A stretch of DNA of 64,000 nt from Oasisia sp. SBJ-2009 (lineage: Eukaryota; Annelida; Polychaeta; Sabellida; Siboglinidae): assembly GCA_964017155.1 (NCBI GenBank), contig OZ024854.1:53001978-53065977 (forward strand), read 5' to 3'. The position numbers and the translations under genes were made by a program. The notes beneath the pieces are model-generated. The model worked only from the letters and a program-made list of their open reading frames with translations. It made no database searches and was not told the DNA's origin. Below, in pieces: positions 31,726 through 44,900 of the stretch. Position 1 is the stretch's first letter. Each line of letters opens with the position of its first letter.

Positions 31726-32885
31726 TGATTGGAACAACTACCATTCACATATACTGGAGCGTCATGTTATGCTTTTCCCATCAAAATTTGCATCAAAAGA
31801 TACTACATGGAAAAGTCTGGGGCCTACGACCATGCAGCACTCTGTTATAAACACTGGGAGTTAGTTATGCCTCTCCGTTCCTCCGTGCTATTACGTGTCT
31901 GTAAACATCCTCAATAACATAATCGACAATAACTTCTATGTCATCGTGTCTACAGCTTAAAACAATCGATTTTCAATATATCGGTCAATACCGTGCAATC
32001 CTCCCCAAATGTTGAGACCTACGCCGAGTTACGCGAGAACAAAAAACGTCATTGAACGAAGCGTGACGCAATAAAGCAACGTTGTTGCCACGAAGTGCGT
32101 GGTGCGTGCGTCTAAACTCTGCTGTATTGTAGCACAATACGTAGTTTCTCGGTGATATGTTCCCTTCACTTATATGAGCACACACAACGCTGGACGATTT
32201 TCTTAAAAACTTGGAACAGTAAGTTAATTGAGTACTATGCATTTCCCCCATTATTGATGCGTGGAAGTATCATATGTTATAAACATTTGTCGGATTTGAC
32301 TTTGTGCGCTTGTGCCTTGTAGTTGTAGCCTTGTTCGTTATCATCTTGTCTGCTAATTTAATACCAGTTAATTAGGGAAATTTTCGGCTATAGCCAATCA
32401 ACGCATGAACTCACAGTAGATATAAGAACAAAATAAATATGCAGCGTGTATTTTATCCATTTATAATCATCTCATCTTTATTGTTGACAATTTTTTTTTT
32501 AATTAAAGACCATTTTAAGCTGTCGGCTAGAGTAGAACTCTGCTAAATGTACTTACCACGGATTTGGGCGTAGCATTGCGGAATGGATACATGAAGCGTG
32601 ATCAGCTGCTATAATGCATGAACTTTTAAGTGGTTTATTTATTTAGAATAGTAATTATACTGATAGCTACGGTTCACTGCGGATTGATAAATACTACTGA
32701 ATATATTGATAACTACGACTTGTTTTTTTATTTGGAATTCTAGTAGAAAGTCAGTTAATTATCGTTTAAATTAATGTAATTTTTAAACTTATTTGTTATT
32801 TCTTACATTATTTCCTGTCAACATTAATGTTTTAATTTGTTTTCATATGATCTGCTAAGTAAATAAATTTTATTAATTGTTAGAG
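31726..32885. other. No gene recognised
   Basis: AT-rich DNA. No family-level match to a repeat or exon could be made by eye. Confidence 0.4.
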
Positions 32886-33078
32886 AAAACTACTACTTCT
32901 TATTCTTCGCATTTTCCCACTAGCTGGGGTTAGCGGCCCGAATTCTTTCTCTCCAGAATGTTCTGTCCCGCGTCCTGGACGTGCGTCCTGGCCCTGGGCC
33001 TCCTCGATCGAGGTCATCCGCAGTTCCTGCATGTCCCTTCGGACGCAATCCATCCATCTCCCTCTTGGTATTGTGAAA
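32886..33078 (-). mobile_element. RTE-like LINE 3' stub (about 190 bp)
   Basis: The minus strand reads RGRWMDCVRRDMQELRMTSI EEAQ, then GPLTPASGKMRRIRSSS, the C-terminal tail of RTE-group ORF2 proteins, with an AATAAGAAGTAGTAG-type short repeat at the end. It is severely 5'-truncated and includes a frame disruption near 32960. Confidence 0.75.
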
Positions 33079-33429
33079 ACAGAGTAACTTGTTTTAGCCA
33101 ACTAATGGTTTTACATTATGTCAATTTGTATTTGTGAGAAATTATGTTTAATGACAATTGTGTATCTTAGTGTGAGTTTGTGTCATTTTGTAGAACAGTT
33201 GTATCATGTGTGCAAAATACACAATCACCTGTGTCTAGTAATTTAATAATAATTCTTGACGTCTACCAGTATTATTCACTATATTAATGGTAAAAAAATA
33301 CCTTTACGAAGTCATAGTAATGAGATACACGAGTATTTTTTAGTTTTATTTATTTCAATAATTAATTTGTAGCTGCATGGACATGGTTCAATTTTGCAGT
33401 GTAGGCTATCCCAGGATGCTCGTGGTTGG

Positions 33430-33478
33430 CTGCTAACGCATGCGCACTAACGTCACAAAAATCAGCGGGGCTACGAAG
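33430..33478 (+). promoter_or_regulatory. Candidate promoter with NRF1-like and CRE-like motifs
   Basis: ACGCATGCGCAC (33437-33448) matches the NRF1 palindrome and AACGTCAC follows at once, CREB/ATF-like. Both lie 20-40 bp upstream of the ATG at 33479 and ahead of two spliceable exons. The arrangement suits a TATA-less housekeeping promoter. Confidence 0.45.
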
Positions 33479-33665
33479 ATGAGTTCCAAAGCTAACAGAA
33501 GAGGTACAATAGATCGCCAACTATAACCTGTCCTTTTGTCGCTGTAATCAGTACATCAAACACTGTGTAGTTACACGTATGTTTTGTTTCAGTCTTGGCA
33601 ATACAAATGCGGAAGAAAAGAACTAAAGCGAAGCATCGTCAAAAAGCTGAAGACAAGAAAAGATC
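33479..33665 (+). CDS. First two exons of an unidentified gene with a basic N-terminus
   Basis: Exon 1 (33479-33503) reads MSSKANRR plus one base, donor GTACAA. Exon 2 (33593-33665) follows acceptor TTTCAG and reads VLAIQMRKKRTKAKHRQKAE then DKKR, ending at a strong GTGAGT donor in phase 2. Phases fit (25 nt, 73 nt). The KKRTKAKHR stretch looks like a nuclear or nucleolar localisation or RNA-binding signal. I do not recognise the protein and could not place a third exon with confidence; a large first intron or an exon beyond the window is possible. Confidence 0.4.
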
Positions 33666-34857
33666 GTGAGTAGGCTTGCGTTGTGTGCAAATCATTCACA
33701 GTGCTTCGCACATGATGATTAACGACCATTTCTTTCCGAAACGACGCGCTAAATGGCCACTCTTTCCCCACAATGCCAGTTGTCAAATTGAATTTGATCA
33801 ACGTGCCTGCGCATGGCTTGTATTTTCACACAGAGTGCTGCGGAAAATCCGTTTGTATGGCGTTTGATTTGGGTCATTGAAGTATTCAACGTTGGCCGGC
33901 TGTGGACGTTTGTTATTCACCTGGTGACGGCGTGCTTACTACTGTCGCTGTCGTTTAGCGTAATTGCGAGACCAAGAATCCCACAAAATGTACATGTCTC
34001 CCTCGTCCCCACCATATTCCCAATACAAACATGTAACCTAGAAATTCTAACGTTATGCTTATTAATCTTCATTGAATTAATTAACGTTTTGCTGAATATT
34101 TGGTCTAATTTGTTTATTGATAAAACAATGGATTATAGTTCACTGTAGTGATGTTTACTTTAAGAACTACCAGTGTTGTACATGAATCATCACATTTCAT
34201 ACCACAGATTGGCATATTATGACAGTAGTCGGATAGTATGGTGGTTAGTACCTGGGTTAAATACCTGGACATGGCAGTCAAGTTGCATTTTCTGCAGAAA
34301 CTGGCTCAGCATTGGGTGCTGTGTATCCCATGTGAATCAGATAATCATGTTAATGCATGGTGGTCTCATCTTAGTTTTGGATGTAAAATAACCACTAAGG
34401 ATGACAAACATGGTACCCTTTGATGTGACCACCCTCAGTCAGCATAAAAACGTTGGCTTGGCGTAAATATTCTGAAGATAGCCGATTAGTTCAGTGAGGT
34501 CCTTGTATTGTATAAAATCATAACATTGTAACCACAATAATATAACCCTGCTGAGTGCTGGAAACAATTAGAAATACAGTTGTCATTGAGCACCTACACT
34601 AGTCCTATCCTCTGTCAGAGGGCTTCCAGTCAACATTGATAATTTAATGATTTGATATCCATCAGTTATCTCATATGCTACTGATGTAAAATATGTTTTT
34701 TTCTCATATCCAGATATTTGTTTTTGTCTTGGTGTGTCATGTTAAAAGAATAACAACACCTAATGCTTGAATTTGTATTATATTCCTTTTTTATATATTT
34801 CCATACCAACCATGCAAACAAATTACAAATCCCACACTTTATTTCGAATATGCATAT
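33666..34857. other. No gene recognised; possible intron
   Basis: If the two preceding exons are real, this is intron sequence. No repeat family identified. Confidence 0.3.
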
Positions 34858-36356
34858 CAGGGGTCAACAGTAGCAATGGCCCGACTCGTGTTTTGAGGGT
34901 GTCTGGCCACCAGTTTCATTTTTCCAGTTTTTTTCGGGCCACTGGTTTCAACAATGGAATTATTCACCATTGTTTTAAATGGTTTCCATCAGTTGTCACT
35001 CCTTACGCAACAATTAAACATAATCTGTGACATCGTGGACTCGCGTTATCAGACGAAACTAGTCACCATCTAGTTTACGAATTGCAAGTTTACCATAACT
35101 TTGCACGGTGTCGCTACTGGCGACACGAGGCGGACACCCTCCTAGTGAATTAGCTAAGATAACGCTTCAGATTTTGTAGTAATAACCGAGTGGTACCTAA
35201 ATAAAAAATTGTCATTGAATTTCGCATTATCCTTTATTATTGTTGCTATCCTAATGTGTAAAACGAATAGACAAAATATGTTGAGCATGTCACGACGACC
35301 CCTTGTGGATTTCTTGTGAACTTGTAATAAATAATAGCATTAGTAACGAAATAGTGATATTGAAAAAGGCATAGACTGTAACTATAGGCTAAGTAATAAC
35401 TCACATAAAACATAGTCGTGTTGTAGCTGAATTTTCTAACGTGTTTATTCCAAAATATATCCATTCTAATAAGTAAAACATCAAGTTGTCACATGATTTG
35501 GCCATGCTGCAAACACCACCAACGGCAACGTGCAAAAATCCCCGGCTTCCCGTTCGACCTCCATCTGTCAGCGCTAAGCTGTCGCCTGCAGCAAATACTT
35601 CCGTGCACGGCATCGTCGCCTTCCATTTCTTTCTCTGATTAAAATTAATTCACACTTTGCAGCAAATTTATAACATTTGGCAACGACAGGATCCAAACCA
35701 ACGTCGTTGTTACTCTAGCTATGATTAAAGCGCCATGGAATTATCCAGGTCACCGCATGTCATGCGCATAGTGTAACTCCCCGAAGCTCCCCGAAACAGT
35801 GAAAGCCAAATGAGATAGTCGGTCGAATAGAGCGTGAATTTATTTGGATTTCCCGTATATACAGGTCAAAGGGCGGGGATGCCGTCTATGCAAGCAGTTC
35901 AGTTAGAGGACAGTTTTGGCGGTTCTATTCGTACCACACAACATCGCGAACAGTAAAAGTACGGTGGCGTTACTAAGGTCTAAACATCGCGTATTTTCGA
36001 ATGCATCCTGCGTCTTCAGAATGAAAACGTATTTGACAATCGATACGGGTTCGTTTTGTTCTGGCAAAAATCACTTAGAGGTATGTCATTAATATAAAAG
36101 TGAACTTTATTGATAGAATACATACAAAAGAATTAGAAAACGACAAAAACACGTTTTTGATTATTTGTTAAAAACGTCATTTCAGCTGCCGTGCCTATTT
36201 TAATGTCTAAAAAATAAACAAATATAATCTTTTATCAGAATAAATGTGTATTCGTGCAAAAAAATCGGGCCAGTAACTTTTTTGGGGGGGCGAGTAACTT
36301 TAAAAATCCACTGGCCCCCCAGGCCAGTGAATACAAAACGTTATTGTCGACCCCTG
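34858..36356. mobile_element. Possible non-autonomous hAT-like element with diverged terminal inverted repeats
   Basis: The left end CAGGGGTCAACAGTAGCAAT and the reverse complement of the right end CAGGGGTCGACAATAACG are similar, and both continue into GGCC-rich CACTGGCC sequence. CAGGGGT is a common hAT terminus. No 8-bp target duplication was found and no transposase is recognised, so it is old or the ends are misplaced. Confidence 0.45.
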
Positions 36357-36533
36357 CAAACGTTTGCTGAGCTTTCTGGATACCCAGCTGTGACATCAGA
36401 CAGGACACATAAGGCATCAGGTGCACTGTTTCTTTGCTTTCAGAGCATTTTAAAAGGACATCGTTTGGGTGGAAACAAGTGTTAAAATTGATTAATGTGC
36501 GATATTCCAATGTACTACAAACACTGGTTATCA

Positions 36534-38660
36534 TAGAGAACTAGTGCTGGTTCGATACCAGGTTTTGTTCGATACCGATCGATACCTGAATTTTGTTCGA
36601 TACTTGCGTTGCAAGTCTAATATTCACAGAGAACACAGTTCCCAGTATGCAACAGAAGTAGTGCTGGTTCGATACCAGAATTCTTCGATACCGATCGATA
36701 TATTGCTGGTTCGATACCAGAATTCTTCGATATCAATCGATACCAGACTTTTATTCGATACTCAAAATGTACCTTGTAAGTGTAATTCAGTACAGTAGAG
36801 ATCTCCAAAGAAACACACTAGTATCCACTTAGACTAATGCCACAGAAACACAAACAATTTTTCACTTACAAGTAGGGAGATATGTGATACTTTTATAGTC
36901 ATGCAAACAATGATTAAAATGCAATTTTCATTTTATGTAAACAAACAACAGTTTCAATATAATTGATTACTGTTGTAAAACTAAAAGGTAACTGTAATAT
37001 AAAATTAAAACAATAAAGACAACTGCAATAAAATACCTAGTGACAAATAAATTCATCAATTGCACTGAATTATTTTAAATTAATAACAGTACTTCAACCC
37101 AGCTGTTTGTAAATACACTATAATATAGTAGCTTAATTTCAATTCACTGTGTCTCCTAAAGTGACCATCAACAAATACAGCTGAAACATAAATACAAAAT
37201 ACAAATAATATGTTATTATTATATTAAATATAAATATACCTATCACTTATAATAGTGCCACTGCCAGCACAGCTGCACACTCACTGTTATAACTGTTTTA
37301 TAATTAATTGAATCGTAAAGATAATTGTGATTTAACATCAACACTGTATAGACGATTACAATAAAATAACATTAATTAAAAAAATATTAATAAAAATTTC
37401 AATTGCACTTCCCAGTTCACACCAATTTTTTTTATATAAAACTCAAATTACCACGTTATCAAGTACACATAACAAGCCCCATAATGTTTTTGCAACTGTT
37501 TTCAAGAACCAGTCAGTTTCTTCCTCTACCTCTGGGTCTGACAGTGGTGAACCTGTTTGGCCAGTGCCAGTGACTGGCAGTGTCACAGTGAGAGTGACAG
37601 TAGATGCAGTAAGCACATCGTCATCGTTAATCAGTCATGTCGTGTATGTCACTTCTTGGCGATGTTTGCCGCAGTTACTTAGTAGATTCGGCAACCGATG
37701 GCGATTCGCTTCGAATGTAACTAGATGTCCATTGCTCGCTCACTGTCGAATATTTCGATAGAATACGTTCTCGAGTCAATGGCAATGCGACGTTGTCAAC
37801 AACGTCGACGACGCCATACGATGAAAGTTGATCATCACGTTTTGATAGCTTCTTGAATGGTGACATGTTTCGTCAAATTCGATGTATTTCCCACGCTATC
37901 TTTGAGACGCCTCTAGCACAGCAGACACTCTTTGTTGGAAAACTGCCAAATTATTAGCGATGCCGATGAACGTTGCGACTTGTTGTCGTTCGCCTTGGTT
38001 GTGGGCATCGTGTACGGCAAATGGTGGCGCCACCAAACGTAACCCGGATAAACATAACCTCCGCATCGCGCTCGAATAAATATTTATATTAATAATATTA
38101 TTATTAAACTAGTTTCATAAATACTAGTGCGTGCAATAAACACTCTATACAATTACTATAGGATGTGTGTTTTTGTACGCGTAACCGTAAATAAAGTAGG
38201 GAGAAAGATGGCATGGTGCTGCCACCAAACGAGATCGTCACATACGAACCTTGGTTTGGGTAACGAGGCTAAGCGAAGTCTGACCTACGCTAAGATAACA
38301 CACAGAAAACAGTTATTATAGAGACTAATTCTACAATAAAGTTTTAGAAAACAATTCACATTTTATGTTATATTATTTTTTAAACAACCACGCCTAAGTC
38401 AATTTAGGCTGCGAAGTGCTGTAGTGATAGCTCCCGCAAACAACGTCGTCATCAACAACGATGTTGCGCCTTCGCATCGACTTCGTCGAATGGACTCGAT
38501 GTCGAGTATCGAAATATCGAAAGTATCGAAGGTATCGAATAGTGGGCGTTCGATACCAAAAATATCGAAGTATCGCGATACCACTAAATGTCGGTATCGA
38601 ACTTTCGCAAGTATCGCGATACTTGGATATTTTTGGTATCGAACCAGCACTATAGAGAAC
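36534..38660 (-). mobile_element. hAT DNA transposon, internally decayed, with 8-bp target duplication
   Basis: Element 36542-38652 has terminal inverted repeats TAGTGCTGGTTCGATACCA, flanked by identical 8-bp TAGAGAAC (36534-36541 and 38653-38660), the hAT target length. Subterminal regions are packed with TCGATAC/GATCGATACC words, likely transposase-binding repeats, including a second copy of the terminus at 36661. The minus strand near 37960-37870 reads CLLC..RRLKDSVGNTSNLTKH, a broken BED zinc finger typical of hAT transposase N-termini. The catalytic domain is missing, so the copy is non-autonomous. Confidence 0.88.
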
Positions 38661-38910
38661 ATACATTTATCTTAGGACTTCTTACGAATATTTTGCTTAA
38701 AAATTGACTTTGGCTCATTTTCAAAGTAATGATATCAATTGCAGCAATCGTGACATGATCCACATCAGGACACATACATTACCAACAAACATTTAATGTC
38801 AAAAATAAATGTTGTGTATACCTGATTACCATAATTACTCATTAGTATACTGATGTGTGAAGGAAGAGTTGTATATTTAACACAACTCTTTAAATCTGGG
38901 AGTAGAATCC

Positions 38911-39440
38911 CGATTGTTATGGTGACTTAATTGGTAGACACATTCGCTATGTGTGTTCGCTTTTACAATTGGAAAGATACCGATTCAAACCCCACACTAA
39001 ACCATTGATATTTTTTGTTTAACTTTTCACAATATAATAATTATTAATCAAATCCTAAAGCAATGATGTAGTTTACTGCTTGTATTTGTTTTATTTTTGA
39101 AGTAATTATTTATATGCAATGAAAATTAAAATGTGTTAATTGTATATACCGACAATGTATATTTCAAAATTTCATTTATCAAGACAAATCACAAATTGTG
39201 TTCATGTTTAGCAACAATAATATAAATATACATTATTGTTATAGTTATATAATTACCATCATTTTTGTTGCAAATAAATAATTACTACATCAATAAAAAC
39301 ACAAGCTGTACATCATTCATTGATTTAAAATGATTCGGATAAAAATTTAGTGAAAACAACAAATAATAGTGGTTACGTGTCAGGTTCGAACAGTTGTCCT
39401 TCTGATTGTAAAGGCGAATGCACCTAAGGAATGCGATTTC
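38911..39440. mobile_element. Two decayed tRNA-like SINE heads in inverted orientation
   Basis: Plus strand 38927-38990: TTAATTGGTAGACACATTCG and GATTCAAACCC resemble A and B boxes. Minus strand 39430-39375: TTCGCCTTTACAATCAGAAG and GTTCGAACC align with it. The two arms share TTCGCYTTTACAAT..GA..GTTCRAACC, about 390 bp apart. Confidence 0.45.
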
Positions 39441-39839
39441 TGTCTGGAGTAAAACAATTAATGTGTGTCCTTGTGTGGATTATCTTTCATGGACTGCAAT
39501 CGATACAATTACTCAAAAAGCGAAGGCGGCAAACTCAATCAGGCCTCCACAAAATCTCTGGCTTCAGTTTTGTAAAACAAAATTGATTCCTGTGGAACAG
39601 TAAGATAAATATTAGTTCCCTGTGATGACTTGTGTTTGTATTACATTGGAATATTGCACACTAATTTATTATGACGCTCATTTCGACCCAAAAACGATCC
39701 TTGTAAGCATGCTCTGAATACGTAGAGTCTGATGTCGGTGTGTCATTTTTGACACCATGATACCATGTGATCAGCTTGCTAATTAAGTCCCTTAGGGCAC
39801 TGCTAGTATGCTTATTTGAATAGAATGAAATATACACTT

Positions 39840-40145
39840 TATTAATATCAACGGCATTTTGATCAGTGATCAGTGAAGTGGAAGTAGATACCCGTATCTT
39901 GACTAAAACCACTGGCAACAAACCACTGCTGTTCAGTCCTGACATTGCATTCACACCATTTGTCTGTGTTTCTTGTCATCTCATATGACTAACCAGAGAA
40001 AATGTCAATTAGATGATTATTGTGAACAGTCTGTTCACAAGGCAGTGAACAAGGTTCACCAGAACACGTTCATAATTACCTACTCACTATAAAAAATTAT
40101 AGTCCAAAGGACTTCAGGACATCTTGGCCCATTTTTTTACCCATC
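39840..40145. repeat. Dispersed repeat, copy A
   Basis: Shares several blocks, in the same orientation, with 63125-63345: ACACTTTATTRATAT, TGTGTTTCTKGTCATCTCAT, CATAATTACC, and AAAGGACTTCAGG followed by GCCCATTTTT. The other copy adjoins a DIRS-like gag remnant, so this may be the leader of that family. Confidence 0.6.
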
Positions 40146-41147
40146 CACTAATATTTCTACGCATCTACATCAGGTTTTACCTATCCAAATGATGGGTGGA
40201 TGGGTCTCTGCATAAAGCTATGCATACTTCTCGTTTGTGTGGTGCTTGCCTGTTCTTTGCCTGGTTTGTGCATGCCCATGCTTCCGTGCCAAGTGGCTTC
40301 ATTGTCGAATACAAGATATTTGAAACCATGGTCCTGATTTGCTGAAGCAGTTTAGGTTCCTGACATCAGTCTTGGCAGACTGGCCAATAACAAAGCTTTC
40401 TTTTGATCCCATTTGGTGAAGGTCTAGACTTTATGAAAGAATGTGTAAATACATTACGTAGGACATAGTGAATTCACCAGATTTGGAACATCGACAAGGT
40501 CACATGTTTTGCTGGTTAAATTGTCAGTTGCTTTCATTCAAACTGGTGGGTGAATGAATGAATGAAATATATATATATAATCTTGAAAAATCTGTCGGCT
40601 ATCCATATATATCAATTTTTTATGTCAGATATTGGTGGTACTGGAAAAAACAATTAGGTATCATCGCTCAATTGTTTTAGTTCAGCATCCCTAGGTTAAT
40701 AAGATGCTTGTGATAGTCAGTAGGACTAGCAAGGAGTAGCAGCGTCTACTTGCAAAGGATGTCAAACACATCCAAACATATCCTACAAACGAAATAGGGT
40801 ATATACATATGGTTGAAATGTATGGGAATATACCTCCTTCAGGCAGTGATGGATGTAGACGGAGTGTATGTACTAGTCGGTAGTGATGACCATGATCTAA
40901 ATAGGTTGAACAGGCTGATAGGTTAATTATCTCCTGTTCGTATCCATTAATCAGCTGCCACAACAACATACAGCTGGACTTAATGCCACGGTGCACATCA
41001 TGCTTCCAGACACATAGATTACCAAGTTACATCCATAGATTTATATGTCCCACCATAGTAAGCAAAGTGTATTATTCCAACGTAAGTGTTGAGTCTGAAT
41101 AGTTTTTGTTGTTCTCCTGTAGAATTTATTCAGCTCTGCATTAAATT

Positions 41148-41900
41148 ATCTTCAAGTTGAGGGGTGTAGAGATTATCTTAGATATGTGCTTTGCATCAGG
41201 TTTGGTTAGCGTCACATATGAACGCTTTCTTAAAATGAAAGCATTTGTCAAACTTGTTGTTTTTAATGTTATTTAAATGTGTATACATTTTTTTTTAAAG
41301 TTTTCAAGTATAGATCACGCATGTTTTCAAATGAGACGTACTGACATAACTCGGTTCATGTGACATCCACTACAAAGGTAGCTCAATAACGTGCAATATC
41401 AACTTATTTGAAGACCAGTGCCAGACAACTACGTTGACTAAGATGATAATGATAAAAATTGTGCATTTTCATAATGCAGATAAAGTCATTAATATAGTAT
41501 TTTACCATATGAGATATGCAGTTTGCTTTGATGATGAATTGTGTTGTATCACTTGGATGGTGACAGTTACTATATTTATTGTAGTTTGCTTTGATGATAA
41601 ATTGTGTTGCATGGTGACAGTTACTATATTTATTGCAATTTCGGCATCATGTCTGATATGTAAACTTTTAGGTTGTTTTAGCATCGTTTTGGGACTAATG
41701 TCATAAAACCAAAAAAAATTGTTATCAAGTTTAACAAGTTTAACAAGATTTTTTGCTCATGTAGAATGTGCAAAGATTCTGTAATTTCGACAACTGTTGA
41801 TGCATTCGACACTTACATAGTTTTGATATCAGTGCAGCAGTGCTATAATGCATGCAAAGCACATATCTAAGATAATCTCTACACCCCTCAACTTGAAGAT
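41148..41900. repeat. 49-bp perfect inverted repeat around a 655-bp spacer
   Basis: 41148-41196 (ATCTTCAAGTTGAGGGGTGT ... GCTTTGCAT) is the exact reverse complement of 41852-41900. The spacer contains a local duplication (GTTTGCTTTGATGATRAATT ... GTGACAGTTACTATATTTAT at about 41520 and 41585). Confidence 0.9.
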
Positions 41901-41999
41901 AAACACATGAAATTATGTTGTTAATTATGTCAGACAACTTAAATGTTCTTACTCTGGGAAGCACCAAACTTCAGTTTTTAGTGCTTTGGGAAGTTGGGC

Positions 42000-44900
42000 C
42001 AAAGCATCACTCCACTCTGCTGACCTTGTGAACTGTCCGCCATTAGCTCCCATATCTTAGGAACTGGTTGGGATATATTTTTCTAATTTGACATTCGGGC
42101 ACTGTCACTATGAACGAAGAATTTATATTTAATTCATTCGTTCTAAGGGTACTCTAGGGCCTTCAAGGGCTAACAAAACTGGTACATTTTGAGTTTGCGT
42201 ACATATTTAAAACAAATCGTATCTTATAACTTATCTTATTGACCTCTTATATCTCAGTTGCAGCCACAATAAAACCAGAGTCATAAGAGTTAGTTCACTG
42301 AATTAGTATGCAAGACAGAATCAGCAGGAACATATGTGATCCTGTTGTGATGAGCAACTAGGGATGAATCATACTGCAGACAGTTGCAGGTGTAATAGAT
42401 CAAGATGTGTCCTAACCAAATATTCACTTCCTTAGCTGCCAACAAATCGGGCCTTGCAGAAAGTAACTGTTTCTGATTGATTAGATAAATGGGACATATG
42501 TGATAACAACGTCTATGTGGCATAAGTTAGTACTGTTGTGCAACAGATAACTGTACAATGCTAATAGCACATTGTCAAATATACCGATTTCCATAATCAG
42601 ATAATAGAGATTTGATTAATTGATAAATAAGCATTGTCTAACACTTCCAGGATCAAAATGGACAATCGTCATAAATCTGTCGTTATGAATGATGCAAACT
42701 AAATCTGATATAAAACAAATATTTAAAAAAAGTATGCTATGTAATTTAATAATTGTGCTAGCATATTTATTTATCTATAGCCATAAAGGCTGGTATTCAC
42801 AGTGAGTGTGCTTCAAAGAATCATGCCGTGTAAACATCCTGGGCTAAGACAAAGGAGCCCAGGTTTCCTCTAGTACAGAGGACGAGCTAACCACTAGTTG
42901 GTACAGTAGAACAGCTAAGGACAGTCTAGTAAATCTGCCTGCCAATTAGTCTATTGCAGTCAATCAAGCCAAAGACAAAATTCTACCCACCATGATACAC
43001 TTGAACTATAATGGAAACACGGGCCAGTATTTGAATCATATTTAAATTAAATTTCAAAAATGGCACTATTTTAATCGTACTTGAATAAAAAATGGCAGTG
43101 TATTTGTATTTGAATTGAAATCTGGATAAGCAATGTATTTGATTTGGTCAAGTTGTATTTGATTCCAGCCCTATTTTGTACAGATATGATAGATGCTTGC
43201 CGTTAGACAAACTGCTTGATTAGGGTGAAATGTGATAATGAAATGTGATGTTGATAATTAAATCTGATAGTGAAATGTGATGCTGATAATGGAATGTGAT
43301 ACTGGCAGTAACTGGCTACTTCCGTTATCTGTATATCAAGGATTGTTTCATCGTTACCACAGTGTCTGCCATCTTCTCTCAAATGGTTCGTTGTTATCAG
43401 TGCAGGTTAAGGTTGTCTTCAATAACTCATGTTTGAAGCGACTTCGATTAATTCCAGGGCATGGCCATGACATAAATCACTCAGTGCTTCGTTCATTTGA
43501 GTCTACAGAAAAAACATACGCACACATGTTTGTAGTCAGAACACTGGCATTTGTGATGCCGCTAGAGAAGCTCATTCCTTCAGTCTTTCTCAGCCATTTT
43601 ATTGGAATCGTTGTGTGGACTTGTGGTGCTAGGTAGAATGTCAGTGTTCACATTTAAACTGTCTTAATACAATGATGAATTCCCAGCCTTCTTCAGCAGA
43701 GTGGTCTCCCACTTCTGGTTGCAGCTCCAACTTGTTGTCACACTAATTATAATGTCTAGCGCTGTTGATCGCCCATTGCGCCATAGGCGAAACGGTCTGC
43801 AATTTGGCGAAAATAAATAAAAAACTTTGCCAAATTGGTGAAACGTTATTTCTGTAATTATTTTTGATGTTATCAGCAATACATGACTGCATTTTGCAAC
43901 GCCCGGCTCTGTTGAAGTTGTCTAAACTATCGCACATCCAACTGACCCAAATAACCAGTTAGCATAACGTTACCCACTGGGTAAACAATAGATCGCTAAT
44001 CCCTCCATGTAACCATGCTCATAGACAATAGGGGGGCTTCATTCAATCAAGAATTGTATTTACTAGACAATGGGGACCTGCTTGATGACACTAATTACAA
44101 GTTTGAGACTTGTGTACCTGAAAGAAAGGTGTACCTGACAGGTTCCATATTATCGCTCAGTATCGGCGCAGTCACATGGCATGGTCATTAATCGATGTGC
44201 CTACAGGTAACTAACTATTCAATAAAATGCCAATATAGATTGTAATTCATATATGTTTGACAAGTTTCACCACCAGAAACATTACAGGTAGAAAGATGCA
44301 TGTCAAAAATGTGTTTTATCATGTATAGCCTGCATCACCCAGGCCAGGATTTCAGTTGATCACAGTTAACTAATTTGGTGAATTATTCTGTTCAATTAAT
44401 CAATTACTGAGCAGTCAAGTGATGTTTTAAGATAGGTAATAATTATATCAATACTGTTTGAAGCACTGCGGGGCAACCAGAGTAGAGTAGATGGTTCTTA
44501 ATTATTTTGCCTTGTTATAAATGGTATCTTTTAACTTATGCTATAGCAGCTATATACACCTGTAATATTAATTGTATTACATTAATAGTATGTGTTAGGT
44601 GCTGTTTCTTTGTATTTGCAAAATCTCCAACAGTTGTTCAGCTTTCTTTTTATGGTTAAACAATGTTCTGCTAAATTATACTTTATATTATATTACGTCT
44701 TGTTTTGCATTTTTATACGGTTTAATTGAATTGATCTAAAAAAATGGCTAAAGAAAATCTCACTTGGCTAAACAAATTTCTGACCTTTAGTCAATTTGGC
44801 TAAAAAGATTTTAGGCACAGCGTTAGCCTAGATAATGTATCATACGGTGATAATGTATCATTCAGAACTCATTGTGTCAGTTGTGGAAGACCTGTGTCCT

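Noticed and set aside
43277..43636. 119-residue plus-strand ORF
   Set aside because: No recognisable domain, no good splice sites; composition fits a chance ORF in repeat-derived DNA.
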